Positions 29,239-37,078 of a DNA stretch of 64,000 nucleotides are shown piece by piece. Under the pieces are notes generated by a model, which had not been told where the DNA came from, searched no databases, and was given only the letters and a program-made list of their open reading frames with translations. Position 1 is the first letter of the stretch; each line of letters begins with the position of its first letter. The DNA comes from Phyllobacterium phragmitis (GTDB lineage: Bacteria > Pseudomonadota > Alphaproteobacteria > Rhizobiales > Rhizobiaceae): contig NZ_PVBR01000027.1 in NCBI RefSeq assembly GCF_002980495.1, positions 1 to 64,000 of the forward strand, given 5' to 3'. The translations under genes and the position numbers were made by a program.

Positions 29239-29994
29239 TCACGGAGTAGCCGACACTCCTAATTGGCTTAGCCTGCTCAGGGCGAGCACAAACAGTACCC
29301 CTACTATCATAAAGACTAGGCGCTTAGTGAAGGCGAGAGGAGGAGCCACCATTACGACAATCAAGCCACAAATAACCGCAAATGCACCGGCGATCACAAT
29401 TGAGGCTGCCTCAGATACATTGGATTGCCCTCCTGCATGTACGGAATATCCAAAGATATAGCTGAAGACCAGCATACAAGCCGCTACCATAAGAGAACAC
29501 CATAACGGCCATCCCCGCAAGCCAATGATAATTGCCACGCAATACATCGCATGGCCAAAAATAATGAACCCATACGGAAAACGAGCGATTATGGGAGCTA
29601 TCGTCGGTGTTGAAAGAGCAAGCGCTACTAGAATTCCATCCGCGATGTATACAACTACACCCAAAAGCACCCTAATGTTAAGGAGGTTACTCCGGCGAAT
29701 TGGCCAGTCCTCGTAAGCATTTTGCCTAAACTGATTTTCGACCCGCGCACCAATCGCAATGGTGCTGACAAATATCGCCATTGCTATCATCGCGGTTGCC
29801 CCTGCTGTGACTTGAATACCTGAAAGCCCAACCAGTCCTGATATCAGCGGTGTTATAAGCGCGCTCCATTTAGCGGTAAGCCAATTAGCCCATTGAGCTA
29901 AATCTAAAATCCCCTGCAGATTTGAAACCAGCGTCAGAGCGCCACCGCAAATCCCCAGCCATGTCAAGATCGAATGCCTAACCGCCTGAAACAT
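29239..29994 (-). CDS. Hypothetical polytopic membrane protein in a low-GC insert
   Basis: I do not recognise this 251-residue protein. It has about seven hydrophobic helices, one near the N-terminus (10-30) and the rest between 45 and 245. They are separated by a polar loop at about 85-105 (GARVENQFRQNAYEDWPIRR). By hand counts its GC content is about 47%, against about 60% for flanking genes, and it uses A/T-ending codons. The gene abuts a tRNA-Gly gene, a common integration spot, so recent acquisition is likely. No integrase, partner toxin or nuclease domain is visible. A purine-rich AGAGGGGGGA precedes the ATG. Confidence 0.75.
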   Translation of the reverse strand: MFQAVRHSILTWLGICGGALTLVSNLQGILDLAQWANWLTAKWSALITPLISGLVGLSGIQVTAGATAMIAMAIFVSTIAIGARVENQFRQNAYEDWPIRRSNLLNIRVLLGVVVYIADGILVALALSTPTIAPIIARFPYGFIIFGHAMYCVAIIIGLRGWPLWCSLMVAACMLVFSYIFGYSVHAGGQSNVSEAASIVIAGAFAVICGLIVVMVAPPLAFTKRLVFMIVGVLFVLALSRLSQLGVSATP

Positions 29995-30112
29995 GGTCCC
30001 CCCCTCTATGGTCGCCCCCGACCGTCTAATTCAGGCAAAATTGCTGTTGCCTGAGGATACCATTGTGATCCCGCAACAGCCCAAAATGGTGGGAAAATGA
30101 ACTCCAGATAAG

Positions 30113-30140
30113 CAAAAAGCCCCGCAATGCGGGGCTTTTG
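30113..30140 (-). terminator. Rho-independent terminator after tRNA-Gly
   Basis: On the minus strand a perfect stem AAAGCCCCGC / GCGGGGCTTT with a small loop runs into a five-T tract. It lies 14 bases past the tRNA 3' end. Confidence 0.9.
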
Positions 30141-30153
30141 AAGTGCGAGAAAC

Positions 30154-30228
30154 TGGAGCGGGCGAAGGGATTCGAACCCTCGACCCCAACCTTGGCAAGG
30201 TTGTGCTCTACCCCTGAGCTACACCCGC
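30154..30228 (-). tRNA. tRNA-Gly (anticodon GCC)
   Basis: The 75-base gene folds as a full cloverleaf: acceptor GCGGGTG pairing with CGCCCGC, D arm with AGCTCAGGGGTAGAGC, anticodon loop TTGCCAA, T loop GGTTCGAATCC, and an encoded CCA end. A plausible promoter (TTGCAT, 17 bases, CATATA) lies 25-65 bases upstream on the minus strand. A strong terminator follows. The low-GC membrane gene starts 160 bases beyond the 3' end. Confidence 0.97.
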
Positions 30229-30543
30229 TCGCGCCAGCTAGTCGCCTAAGCCGGGCCTATATGGCGCAACAACCTGCCGAATGCAACAGAAAATCGACAG
30301 GGAAATGCAATTGTTTCGCCTGTCGTGAATTCCCCGGAATTTGCCCGAAAAAATGCAGCAGCCATATGCGCCGACACGCATATCGGTTCCCGCAATCGCC
30401 GGAATCGCGCCGAAATGGCGGGCATCCGCATAAATGGCGGTCCTCAATCCCACAGACTCCGCCGGAAAATGATTCCGTTTTGCCGGATCATGCTGTAGAC
30501 CTGTCACATCCGACCATTCCCCTGATGAAGACCGCAAGTTCCC
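30229..30543. other. Spacer between tRNA-Gly and the deacylase gene
   Basis: The first 60 bases hold the probable tRNA promoter on the minus strand. The remainder (about 250 bases) is less GC-rich and has no supported gene or strong hairpin. The promoter of the deacylase gene should lie here. Confidence 0.4.
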
Positions 30544-31062
30544 ATGCCCAAAACACCTGATGAACTCTTCGCCTTCCTCGACCAACTCAGGATCAAGGTG
30601 AAAACGGTGACGCACCCGCCGCTTTTCACTGTCGCCGATTCGCAATCGCTGCGCGGCGAGATCGAAGGCGGGCACACCAAGAACCTCTTCCTCAAGGACA
30701 AGAAGGACAATTTCTTCCTCGTCACGGTCGAGGAAGACGCCGTCGTCGACCTGAAGACGGTGCATACGCTGATCGGCGCGGCGAGCCGCGTCTCGTTCGG
30801 CAGACCCGAGAAGCTGATGGAATATCTGGGCCTGCTCCCGGGTTCGGTCAGCACGCTCGGCGCCATCAACGATACGCAGGAGAAGGTGAAAATCATTCTC
30901 GACGAGGCGTTGATGCGGCATGATATCATCAATGCCCATCCGCTGACCAATGAGGCGACCACATCGATCGGCCGCGACGATCTGGTCCGCTTCCTGCGCG
31001 CCACCGGACACGAGCCGGAAATCCTGCCGGTCGCCACCCCAGCGGATGCGCTGACGCAGTAG
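30544..31062 (+). CDS. Trans-editing aminoacyl-tRNA deacylase (YbaK/ProX family)
   Basis: This is a free-standing editing domain of 172 residues related to the insertion domain of prolyl-tRNA synthetase. Members such as ProXp-ala hydrolyse mischarged tRNA, for example Ala-tRNA-Pro, in the cytoplasm. Supporting motifs are HPPLFTVADS (substrate pocket), the catalytic-type Lys in GGHTKNLFLKDKK (about 42-54) and the GSVSTLGAIND segment (about 99-109). The length is typical. The start has only a weak ribosome-binding site. Alphaproteobacterial ProRS usually lacks the editing insertion, which would explain a separate editor. The exact tRNA is inferred. Confidence 0.88.
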   Translation: MPKTPDELFAFLDQLRIKVKTVTHPPLFTVADSQSLRGEIEGGHTKNLFLKDKKDNFFLVTVEEDAVVDLKTVHTLIGAASRVSFGRPEKLMEYLGLLPGSVSTLGAINDTQEKVKIILDEALMRHDIINAHPLTNEATTSIGRDDLVRFLRATGHEPEILPVATPADALTQ

Positions 31063-31215
31063 GATTCGGGAATAAAACGATCGGGCGAGGCTTGAAACGC
31101 CGGAGCCCGGACACGAACTGACCAGTTGAAGGAATTCGGCGCCGGAGAGGTCGCGATAAACGCCGACACCCGGCTCCCCGCAACCCGCAACCCGCAACCC
31201 GCAAAGGGATGGACG

Positions 31216-32193
31216 ATGAGCAGTGAAAGCAACCCGTTCGCCGGCATGGGCGGCCAGATGAGTGCAAGCGTTTCCTATGGAAGTGCACCGGGGCCCGCAA
31301 ACGGTGCGACACCCGCCGGCGGTCTGATCAAGGAAACGACAACAGCGGCGTTTCCGGCGGATGTCATCGCCGAATCGCGCAATCAGCCGGTGCTCGTCGA
31401 TTTCTGGGCGCCATGGTGCGGCCCCTGCAAGCAATTGACGCCGGTTCTGGAGAAGGTCGTCACCGAGGCTGGTGGAAGCGTCAAGCTGGTCAAGATGAAC
31501 ATCGACGATCACCCGGCCATCGCCGGCCAGCTCGGCATCCAGTCGATCCCAGCCGTCATCGCCTTTGTCGATGGCCAGCCGGTCGATGGCTTCATGGGCG
31601 CACTGCCGGAATCCAAGGTGAAGGAATTCATCGCCAAGATCGCAGGCCCCGGCGGCGGAAAGGAAGCGGCGATAGAAGAAGCGCTTGCCGCCGCAGCCGA
31701 GCTTGCCGGCCACGCGGATTTTGCCCAGGCCGCGCAGATCTATTCCGCCGTTCTGCAGGAAGCGCCCGACAATGTCGCCGCCATGGCCGGACTGGCGAAC
31801 TGCCTGTTTGAAGCAGGCGATACCGAAAAGGCGCGCCAGGTGCTGGACCAGGTACCTGACGACAAGAAGGAGGACGCGGCGATCCGTGCCGTGGAAGCCA
31901 AGATGGCGCTGGCCGAACAGGTCGCCACCCTTGGCGATCCCGTCGCGCTCGAAGCAAGGCTGGCAAAGGACCCGGGCGACCATCAGGCGCGGTTCGACCT
32001 CGCCATGATCCGCAATGCGCAAGGCAACCGCATGGAAGCCGCCGACGCGCTTCTGGCGATCATGAAGGCGGATCGCGCCTGGAACGATGATGGCGCACGC
32101 AAGCAATTGCTACAGTTCTTCGATGCCTGGGGGCCGACCGACGCGGCAACGCTCAGTGCACGCCGGAAATTGTCTTCGCTGCTTTTCTCCTGA
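31216..32193 (+). CDS. cnoX: Thioredoxin-TPR co-chaperone CnoX (YbbN)
   Basis: This 325-residue protein joins a thioredoxin domain (about 45-150) to TPR-like repeats (about 165-320). That is the CnoX/YbbN architecture, which protects clients from oxidation and passes them to GroEL or DnaK. The redox motif is WCGPC (Cys68, Cys71), so unlike E. coli CnoX this one should be an active thioredoxin. A disordered Gly/Ala/Pro-rich N-terminus of about 40 residues precedes the domain. The ATG at 31216 follows AAAGGGATGG; the frame is open from 31126. It lies directly before the LON-domain gene. Confidence 0.93.
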   Translation: MSSESNPFAGMGGQMSASVSYGSAPGPANGATPAGGLIKETTTAAFPADVIAESRNQPVLVDFWAPWCGPCKQLTPVLEKVVTEAGGSVKLVKMNIDDHPAIAGQLGIQSIPAVIAFVDGQPVDGFMGALPESKVKEFIAKIAGPGGGKEAAIEEALAAAAELAGHADFAQAAQIYSAVLQEAPDNVAAMAGLANCLFEAGDTEKARQVLDQVPDDKKEDAAIRAVEAKMALAEQVATLGDPVALEARLAKDPGDHQARFDLAMIRNAQGNRMEAADALLAIMKADRAWNDDGARKQLLQFFDAWGPTDAATLSARRKLSSLLFS

Positions 32194-32335
32194 CAGGCAC
32201 GGATAAGACAGTGGAAAACCGATGGACGATACGGCTTGAGTTTGTGCCGTTGCGCCCCATCTCTTGGGTAGAAATCACGGATATGCCGCTCGAACGATCG
32301 AAACGATCGGGCCGGCGGCTTTGGGAGTGGCATTC

Positions 32336-33022
32336 ATGCAGGCGGGCAACGCCCATTACCGCACAATGAAGGATATCCCGGAAATCATTCCGGTCTTTCC
32401 GCTGAAGGCGGCGCTGCTTTTGCCCAACGGGCAGATGCCGCTCAATATTTTCGAGCCGCGCTATCTCGAGATGCTCGATGCGGCGATGGCCGGAAAACGC
32501 ATCATCGGCATGATCCAGCCCTGCCTCGATGGCGACCGGAAAGCCGGCGCGCGAAAGGAACGCAAAGTGCCCGATCTCTGCGAAGTCGGCTGCATGGGCA
32601 GGATCACCACTTATGCCGAGACCGGCGACGGCCGCATTCTGATCACTCTGCAGGGCATCTGCCGGTTTCGCGTTCTCGACGAGATGGTGAACCGCCTGCC
32701 CTTCCGCCAATGCCGCATCGCGCCTTTCCTTGCCGATCTCGAAGAGACTGCCGGAGCCGAGGAGATAAACCGCCAGGCACTGCTCAAAGCCTTTCGCGAC
32801 TATCTCGACGCCAACAATCTCGACGCCGACTGGGACGGCATCTCGCGCGCCGGCAACGAGACATTGGTCAACGCGCTGGCGATGATGTCGCCCTTCGGGC
32901 CAGCGGAAAAGCAGGCGCTGCTCGAAGCCGCCGATCTCAAGACGCGCGCCGAAACGCTGATCGCGCTCACCGAAATCGCACTGGCCAGGGAAAACGACGA
33001 TTTCGGCTCCAGTCTCCAATAG
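32336..33022 (+). CDS. LON substrate-binding domain protein (no protease)
   Basis: The 228-residue protein consists of the N-terminal substrate-binding domain of Lon (about 17-215; VFPLKAALLLPNGQMPLNIFEPRY) without ATPase or protease parts. Such stand-alone LonN proteins are widespread, and their function is not settled; an adaptor or sensor role is often suggested. GGGAG precedes the ATG at 32336. It lies between cnoX and a Trm112-like gene, all in one direction with gaps of about 140 and 57 bases, so a protein-quality operon is plausible. Confidence 0.9.
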   Translation: MQAGNAHYRTMKDIPEIIPVFPLKAALLLPNGQMPLNIFEPRYLEMLDAAMAGKRIIGMIQPCLDGDRKAGARKERKVPDLCEVGCMGRITTYAETGDGRILITLQGICRFRVLDEMVNRLPFRQCRIAPFLADLEETAGAEEINRQALLKAFRDYLDANNLDADWDGISRAGNETLVNALAMMSPFGPAEKQALLEAADLKTRAETLIALTEIALARENDDFGSSLQ

Positions 33023-33079
33023 CCGGCCTTCAATAAACCGGCATGCAGTGACGGCACCGTTCCTCAAGGAAACATCGAT

Positions 33080-33271
33080 ATGAGCCCAGCCAGACAACCA
33101 CACGCCATCGACCCGAAGCTCCTCGACCTTCTTGTCTGCCCCCTGACCAAGGGGCGCCTCACCTATGATAAGGAGCATGGCGAGCTCATTTCGGAAAAAG
33201 CCAAACTCGCCTATCCCGTACGCGACGGCATTCCCATCATGCTGCCTTCGGAAGCCCGCAGCATCGAATGA
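33080..33271 (+). CDS. Trm112 family (YcaR/UPF0434) small protein
   Basis: This is a 63-residue zinc-ribbon-like protein. The conserved [14 protein letters not shown] start and the [18 protein letters not shown] end match the Trm112/UPF0434 family. In eukaryotes Trm112 activates several methyltransferases; bacterial members are less understood. Only one cysteine remains in the first knuckle, so zinc may not be bound. AAGGAAA precedes the ATG. Confidence 0.92.
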   Translation: MSPARQPHAIDPKLLDLLVCPLTKGRLTYDKEHGELISEKAKLAYPVRDGIPIMLPSEARSIE

Positions 33272-33336
33272 CGGAGCGCCGCTACAGCCGTTTCGATTTT
33301 GAGTTGCCATGCCTCAACGATGCCCTGATTGCTGCG

Positions 33337-33393
33337 ATGGAAATATGGGGGCTGTTATTGCTCCATCTCAATCCTCACATCCAGCGCAGTTGA
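33337..33393 (+). CDS. Candidate leucine leader peptide for leuB
   Basis: An 18-codon ORF (MEIWGLLLLHLNPHIQRS) lies between the Trm112-like gene and leuB, ending 64 bases before the leuB start. It holds four Leu codons in a row (CTG, TTA, TTG, CTC) and a fifth two codons later; TTA is rare in this high-GC genome. This is what a leucine attenuator peptide looks like. No good ribosome-binding site precedes the ATG, and I do not see a clean terminator hairpin, so it remains a candidate. Confidence 0.4.
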   Translation: MEIWGLLLLHLNPHIQRS

Positions 33394-33457
33394 AATGCCG
33401 CCGCCGCTTGGTCTATGACACGCCGGAAATCCTTTTCTCCAGCGAAGGCGCGACATC

Positions 33458-34570
33458 ATGGCATCCAGAAAACTTCTCCTCCTGCCTGGCGACGGCATCG
33501 GCCCCGAAGCAATGGCGGAGGTCCGCAAGATCATTGCCTATTTCAATGCGGATCTGGGCTTGGACTTCGAACTCGATGAGGGGCTGGTCGGCGGCTCCGC
33601 CTATGATGCGCATGGCAAGGCGATCTCGGAAGAAGACATGGGCAAGGCGCTCGCCGCCGACGCCGTGCTGTTCGGCGCGGTGGGCGGCCCGAAATGGGAC
33701 AGCGTCGCTTACGATGTGCGCCCCGAGGCCGGGCTTTTGCGCCTGCGCAAGGACATGGCGCTGTTCGCCAATCTGCGCCCGGCGATCTGCTATCCAGCCC
33801 TCGCCGCGTCTTCCTCGCTCAAGCCGGAAGTCGTCGAGGGTCTCGATATCCTCATCGTCCGCGAACTGACCGGTGGCGTCTATTTCGGCGAGCCGAAGGA
33901 GATCATCGATCTCGGCAACAGCCAGAAGCGCGGTATCGACACGCAAATCTATGACACTTTCGAGATCGAGCGCATCGCCGGCGTCGCCTTCGAGCTTGCC
34001 CGCGCGCGCGGCAACAAGGTCACCTCCATGGAAAAGCGCAATGTCATGAAATCGGGCGTTCTGTGGAACGAGGTGGTCACCGCTACGCATAAAGCGCGTT
34101 ATTCCGACGTCCAGCTCGACCATATGCTGGCCGATGCCGGCGGCATGCAGCTCGTGCGCTGGCCCAAGCAGTTCGACGTCATCGTCACCGACAATCTGTT
34201 CGGCGACATGCTGTCGGATGTGGCGGCCATGCTCACCGGCTCGCTCGGAATGCTGCCGTCAGCCTCGCTGGGCGCGCCCGACGCCAAGACCGGCGCCCGC
34301 AAGGCGCTCTATGAGCCGGTGCACGGCTCCGCCCCGGATATATCAGGCAAGGGCATCGCCAACCCCATCGCCATGATCGCCTCACTCGCCATGTGCCTGC
34401 GTTATTCGTTCAACCTGATCGCCGAGGCCGACCGCCTGGAAGCTGCGATCTCCGGCGTTCTCGACGACGGCCTGCGCACCGCTGACATATGGTCGCAAGG
34501 CTCGACAAAGATCGGCACCACTGAAATGGGCGACGCGATCCTTGGCAAGTTCAAGGCGCTTTCCGCGTAA
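33458..34570 (+). CDS. leuB: 3-isopropylmalate dehydrogenase
   Basis: LeuB oxidises and decarboxylates 3-isopropylmalate with NAD in leucine synthesis. The 370 residues are full length. They show the [10 protein letters not shown] start, the [13 protein letters not shown] substrate loop, the conserved [12 protein letters not shown], and the [27 protein letters not shown] metal/NAD signature (about 246-272). GAAGG lies before the ATG. The upstream spacer carries a Leu-rich mini-ORF, and a terminator follows. leuD is 2.5 kb away on the other strand. Confidence 0.97.
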   Translation: MASRKLLLLPGDGIGPEAMAEVRKIIAYFNADLGLDFELDEGLVGGSAYDAHGKAISEEDMGKALAADAVLFGAVGGPKWDSVAYDVRPEAGLLRLRKDMALFANLRPAICYPALAASSSLKPEVVEGLDILIVRELTGGVYFGEPKEIIDLGNSQKRGIDTQIYDTFEIERIAGVAFELARARGNKVTSMEKRNVMKSGVLWNEVVTATHKARYSDVQLDHMLADAGGMQLVRWPKQFDVIVTDNLFGDMLSDVAAMLTGSLGMLPSASLGAPDAKTGARKALYEPVHGSAPDISGKGIANPIAMIASLAMCLRYSFNLIAEADRLEAAISGVLDDGLRTADIWSQGSTKIGTTEMGDAILGKFKALSA

Positions 34571-34587
34571 TTCCTTCCATGAAACAG

Positions 34588-34621
34588 AAGGCCCGGCGCG
34601 AACGATCGCACCGGGCCTTTT
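34588..34621 (+). terminator. Rho-independent terminator after leuB
   Basis: A 9-bp stem (AAGGCCCGG, 34588-34596, with CCGGGCCTT, 34611-34619) runs into TTT. It begins 17 bases past the leuB stop. Confidence 0.8.
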
Positions 34622-34943
34622 AGAGCGGTTCACTTTCAGATGAAAACGATGCGTTCAGGCGTTCCTCACTCTTGACGGTGGCAAACACCCTATTCCAACC
34701 GTAGCAACAGCGGCATTGTTGAGACATGGATTCCTGTGACAAGCACAGGAATGACGGAAATGGAGATGGCTTCGCCCCTATAACAACCGTTCTGCAGCGG
34801 AAACGCCTGCGATTGACTGCCCGCACCTAAACTTCCGTCATTCCTGTGCTCGTCACAGGATTCCATGCCTCGTCATCTCCACAGTTCCGGCGGTGCAGAA
34901 TGGTAAGGCTAGACGATTCCATCAAAACAGGAACCGCTCTATT
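34621..34943. repeat. Composite dispersed repeat after leuB
   Basis: Bases 34621-34832 match the reverse complement of 48621-48836 over about 210 bases with only scattered differences. The block includes ATTCCTGTGACAAGCACAGG as one palindrome. A second, inverted arm follows at 34833-34870, and the right end (34913-34941) is the AGGAACCGCTCT element also found at 20846-20872. No coding capacity is evident. It may be a non-autonomous mobile element, but no terminal duplication could be defined by eye. Confidence 0.85.
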
Positions 34944-35038
34944 ATCAGCGGATTTGGCGATCGGTCGCTGGAGACCAATGCCATACAGGGCTGCTCAACC
35001 CAGTTTGAAGCCCGGCCGATCGGCGAGCAAGAGGGCAA

Positions 35039-35066
35039 TTGACTCTTTCCAGAAACGGGGTACAAG
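35039..35066 (+). promoter_or_regulatory. Promoter of the asd leader transcript
   Basis: A -35 of TTGACT (35039-35044) is followed after 16 bases by a -10 of TACAAG (35061-35066). Transcription would start near 35073, about 20 bases before the leader ORF, leaving just room for its AAGGAG site. This tight spacing is typical of attenuated operons. Confidence 0.55.
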
Positions 35067-35092
35067 CACCAACGGACAAGGAGAACTCCCGC

Positions 35093-35224
35093 GTGTATCG
35101 CGTAATTGCTGCGCCAGCTATGTCTCATCTCTCCGGCCTTGCCGCCGGATGTGGGCGCATGTTCTCCCTTTCCACGAACTTCACGGCCAAAACCACCACG
35201 AAAACGACCGCCAAAACGGTCTGA
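35093..35224 (+). CDS. Candidate Thr/Lys leader peptide upstream of asd
   Basis: A 43-codon ORF starts with GTG at 35093, nine bases after a strong AAGGAG, and ends with TGA at 35222-35224, 109 bases before asd. Its last 15 codons read NFTAKTTTKTTAKTV: seven Thr and three Lys. Threonine and lysine are end products of the pathway that Asd feeds. The rest (VYRVIAAPAMSHLSGLAAG and on) resembles no domain I know. A leader peptide whose translation senses charged tRNA-Thr and tRNA-Lys is the best explanation. Confidence 0.6.
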   Translation: MYRVIAAPAMSHLSGLAAGCGRMFSLSTNFTAKTTTKTTAKTV

Positions 35225-35234
35225 TTTCCCTTGG

Positions 35235-35324
35235 CCTGCTCGCCCTCTCCCCGGGTCTGGTCTTGGGGACAAGAGCAACCCGCATGGCCACCGGGTTCGT
35301 GTCTGAAAAGCGGAGAGGGACAGG
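35235..35324 (+). promoter_or_regulatory. Mutually exclusive hairpins between the leader ORF and asd
   Basis: Between leader stop and asd start, CCTG + CCCTCTCC (35235-35238, 35243-35250) can pair with GGAGAGGG + CAGG (35312-35319, 35321-35324). The last bases belong to the asd ribosome-binding site, CAGGAG. Inside, CGGGT (35252-35256) can pair with ACCCG, or AACCCG (35277-35282) with CGGGTT (35292-35297), but not both. GGCCAA in the Thr-codon region (35185-35190) also pairs with TTGGCC (35231-35236). There is no T-run, so control of asd translation is more likely than transcription termination. The direction of the switch is not settled. Confidence 0.45.
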
Positions 35325-35333
35325 AGAAAGCAA

Positions 35334-36368
35334 ATGGGTTTCAAGATTGCGGTTGTCGGCGCCACCGGTAGTGTGGGCCGCGAAATGCTCAATATCCTCG
35401 ATGAACGCGGCTTCCCCGCCGATGAGGTCGTGGCGCTCGCCTCGCGCCGCAGCCAGGGCACGGAAGTCTCCTATGGCGACCGGACACTGAAGGTGAAGGC
35501 GCTCGACGCCTATGATTTCTCCGATACCGACATCTGCCTGATGTCGGCCGGCGGATCGATTTCAAAGGAATGGTCGCCGAAGATCGCCGCGCAGGGCTGC
35601 GTCGTCATCGATAATTCGTCGGCCTGGCGCTACGATCAGGATGTGCCGCTGATCGTGCCGGAAGTGAACCCCGACGCCATCGAGGGCTTCCGCAAGCGCA
35701 ACATCATCGCCAACCCGAACTGCTCGACGGCGCAGCTCGTCGTGGCGCTGAAGCCGCTGCATGACGCGGCCACGATCGAGCGCGTCGTCGTCTCGACCTA
35801 TCAGTCGGTATCGGGCGCCGGCAAGGAAGGCATGGACGAGCTGTTCGAGCAGTCGCGCGGCGTGTTCGTGGCCGATCCGATCACCACGAAGAAGTTCACC
35901 AAGCGCATCGCCTTCAACGTCATCCCGCATATCGACGAATTCATGGAGGACGGCTATACCAAGGAAGAGTGGAAGATGGTGGCCGAAACCAAGAAGATGC
36001 TCGATCCGAAGATCAAGCTGACGGCAACGGCTGTGCGCGTGCCGGTCTTCATCGGCCATTCCGAAGCCGTCAACATCGAGTTCGAAAAGCCGATTTCGGC
36101 CGAGGAGGCACGGGAAATCCTGCGCGATGCGCCGGGCTGCCAGGTGATCGACAAGCATGAAGACGGCGGCTATATCACGCCCTACGAATCCGCCGGCGAG
36201 GATGCCACCTTCATCTCCCGCATCCGCGAGGACATCACGGTGGAGAACGGCCTTGCCATGTGGATCGTCTCGGACAATCTGCGCAAGGGCGCCGCCCTCA
36301 ACACCATCCAGATCGCCGAACTGCTGATCACCCGCGGATTGGTCAAGCCGAAGGCGCTTGCCGCATAA
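35334..36368 (+). CDS. asd: Aspartate-semialdehyde dehydrogenase
   Basis: Asd reduces aspartyl phosphate to aspartate semialdehyde with NADPH, the branch point to lysine/diaminopimelate and to threonine, methionine and isoleucine. The 344 residues show the NADP loop VGATGSVGRE (8-17), the catalytic Cys130 in NPNCST, and the GHSEAVNIEFE substrate motif. CAGGAG lies 8 bases before the ATG. The upstream 110 bases carry alternative hairpins and a Thr/Lys-rich leader ORF. It supplies the cell wall with diaminopimelate and so should be essential. Confidence 0.98.
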   Translation: MGFKIAVVGATGSVGREMLNILDERGFPADEVVALASRRSQGTEVSYGDRTLKVKALDAYDFSDTDICLMSAGGSISKEWSPKIAAQGCVVIDNSSAWRYDQDVPLIVPEVNPDAIEGFRKRNIIANPNCSTAQLVVALKPLHDAATIERVVVSTYQSVSGAGKEGMDELFEQSRGVFVADPITTKKFTKRIAFNVIPHIDEFMEDGYTKEEWKMVAETKKMLDPKIKLTATAVRVPVFIGHSEAVNIEFEKPISAEEAREILRDAPGCQVIDKHEDGGYITPYESAGEDATFISRIREDITVENGLAMWIVSDNLRKGAALNTIQIAELLITRGLVKPKALAA

Positions 36369-36374
36369 AACGTT

Positions 36375-36490
36375 TCTCCGTCATCCTCGGGCTTGTCCCG
36401 AGGATGACGGAGAAAATCGGGCAGAGTGGCGGTAAGCCCTTGAAATTGCAAGGACAGTAGATCCTCGGGACAAGCCCGAGGATGACGGCG
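36375..36490. repeat. Pair of palindromic elements between convergent asd and a peptidase gene
   Basis: 36375-36412 is a near-perfect hairpin with core CCTCGGGCTTGTCCCGAGG. 36459-36490 is an inverted copy of the same core. Both are variants of the element at 2823-2933. Placed seven bases past asd, the first hairpin may terminate transcription from both sides. Confidence 0.75.
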
Positions 36491-36534
36491 GATTTGCGGG
36501 AGCGCTGCCTTGCCGATGTTCCAACGAAATCCGA

Positions 36535-36957
36535 TTACTCCGCGCTTGCCTCGATCTTTTCCATGTCGTCGTCGGAAAGGCCGAAATGATGGCCGATCTC
36601 ATGGATCAGCACATGCGTGACGATATCGCCCAGGGCCTCCTCGTTTTCGGCCCAATAGTCGAGGATGGCGCGGCGATAGAGCGTGATCTTGTTCGGGTCG
36701 TCGCCGGTCATCATCGTGAAGCGTTCGCCGATGCCGCGCCCTTCGAAAAGGCCCAGGAGATCGAACGGCGTCTCCAACCCCATATCGTCGACGATCTGGT
36801 CTTCGGGGAAATCGGCGATCTGGATGACGATATCGCCGCAAAGGCTGCGAAACTGCTCGGGCAGATGCGCCAAAGCCTCGATCGTCAATGATTCCATTTC
36901 ATCGAGCGAGGGTGAAAACCGCTTAGCCCAATCGCCGGTCTGATCGGAGCGGGCCAT
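36535..36957 (-). CDS. Small metallopeptidase-like protein (zincin, DUF1025 type)
   Basis: This 140-residue protein has the zinc-binding HEIGHHFG motif near its C-terminus (His119, Glu120, His123), after the conserved ITLYRRAILDYW helix and the VTHVLIHE lead-in. The family is a minimal zincin of unknown substrate, found in many alphaproteobacteria and actinobacteria. The N-terminal part is acidic. The ATG at 36957 has an excellent AAGGAGA; upstream codons in the frame are unlikely to be used. It is cytoplasmic, as no signal peptide is seen. Confidence 0.9.
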   Translation of the reverse strand: MARSDQTGDWAKRFSPSLDEMESLTIEALAHLPEQFRSLCGDIVIQIADFPEDQIVDDMGLETPFDLLGLFEGRGIGERFTMMTGDDPNKITLYRRAILDYWAENEEALGDIVTHVLIHEIGHHFGLSDDDMEKIEASAE

Positions 36958-37035
36958 GTATTCTCCTTTTCGTCTGGCACCGCTCACATATCGGTGGCGG
37001 TGCCAGGAATGTGGCGATGAAAAGCTCATGCCAAA

Positions 37036-37078
37036 AAATCAGGCCCCAAGCTCAGGCCCCAAACTCAGGCCCAAGGCC
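37036..37078. repeat. 13-bp tandem repeat across the leuD stop codon
   Basis: AGGCCCCAAGCTC and AGGCCCCAAACTC follow each other at 37041-37066, with a third partial unit to 37077 that lies in the last codons of leuD. On the minus strand the array ends in six T (37036-37031), so it may form a weak terminator for leuD. Confidence 0.6.

Noticed and set aside
30138-30560. 140-codon plus-strand frame across tRNA-Gly
   Set aside because: It runs through the antisense of a tRNA and lacks a ribosome-binding site.
34620-34826. 68-codon minus-strand frame after leuB
   Set aside because: It lies wholly inside a dispersed repeat and has no ribosome-binding site.
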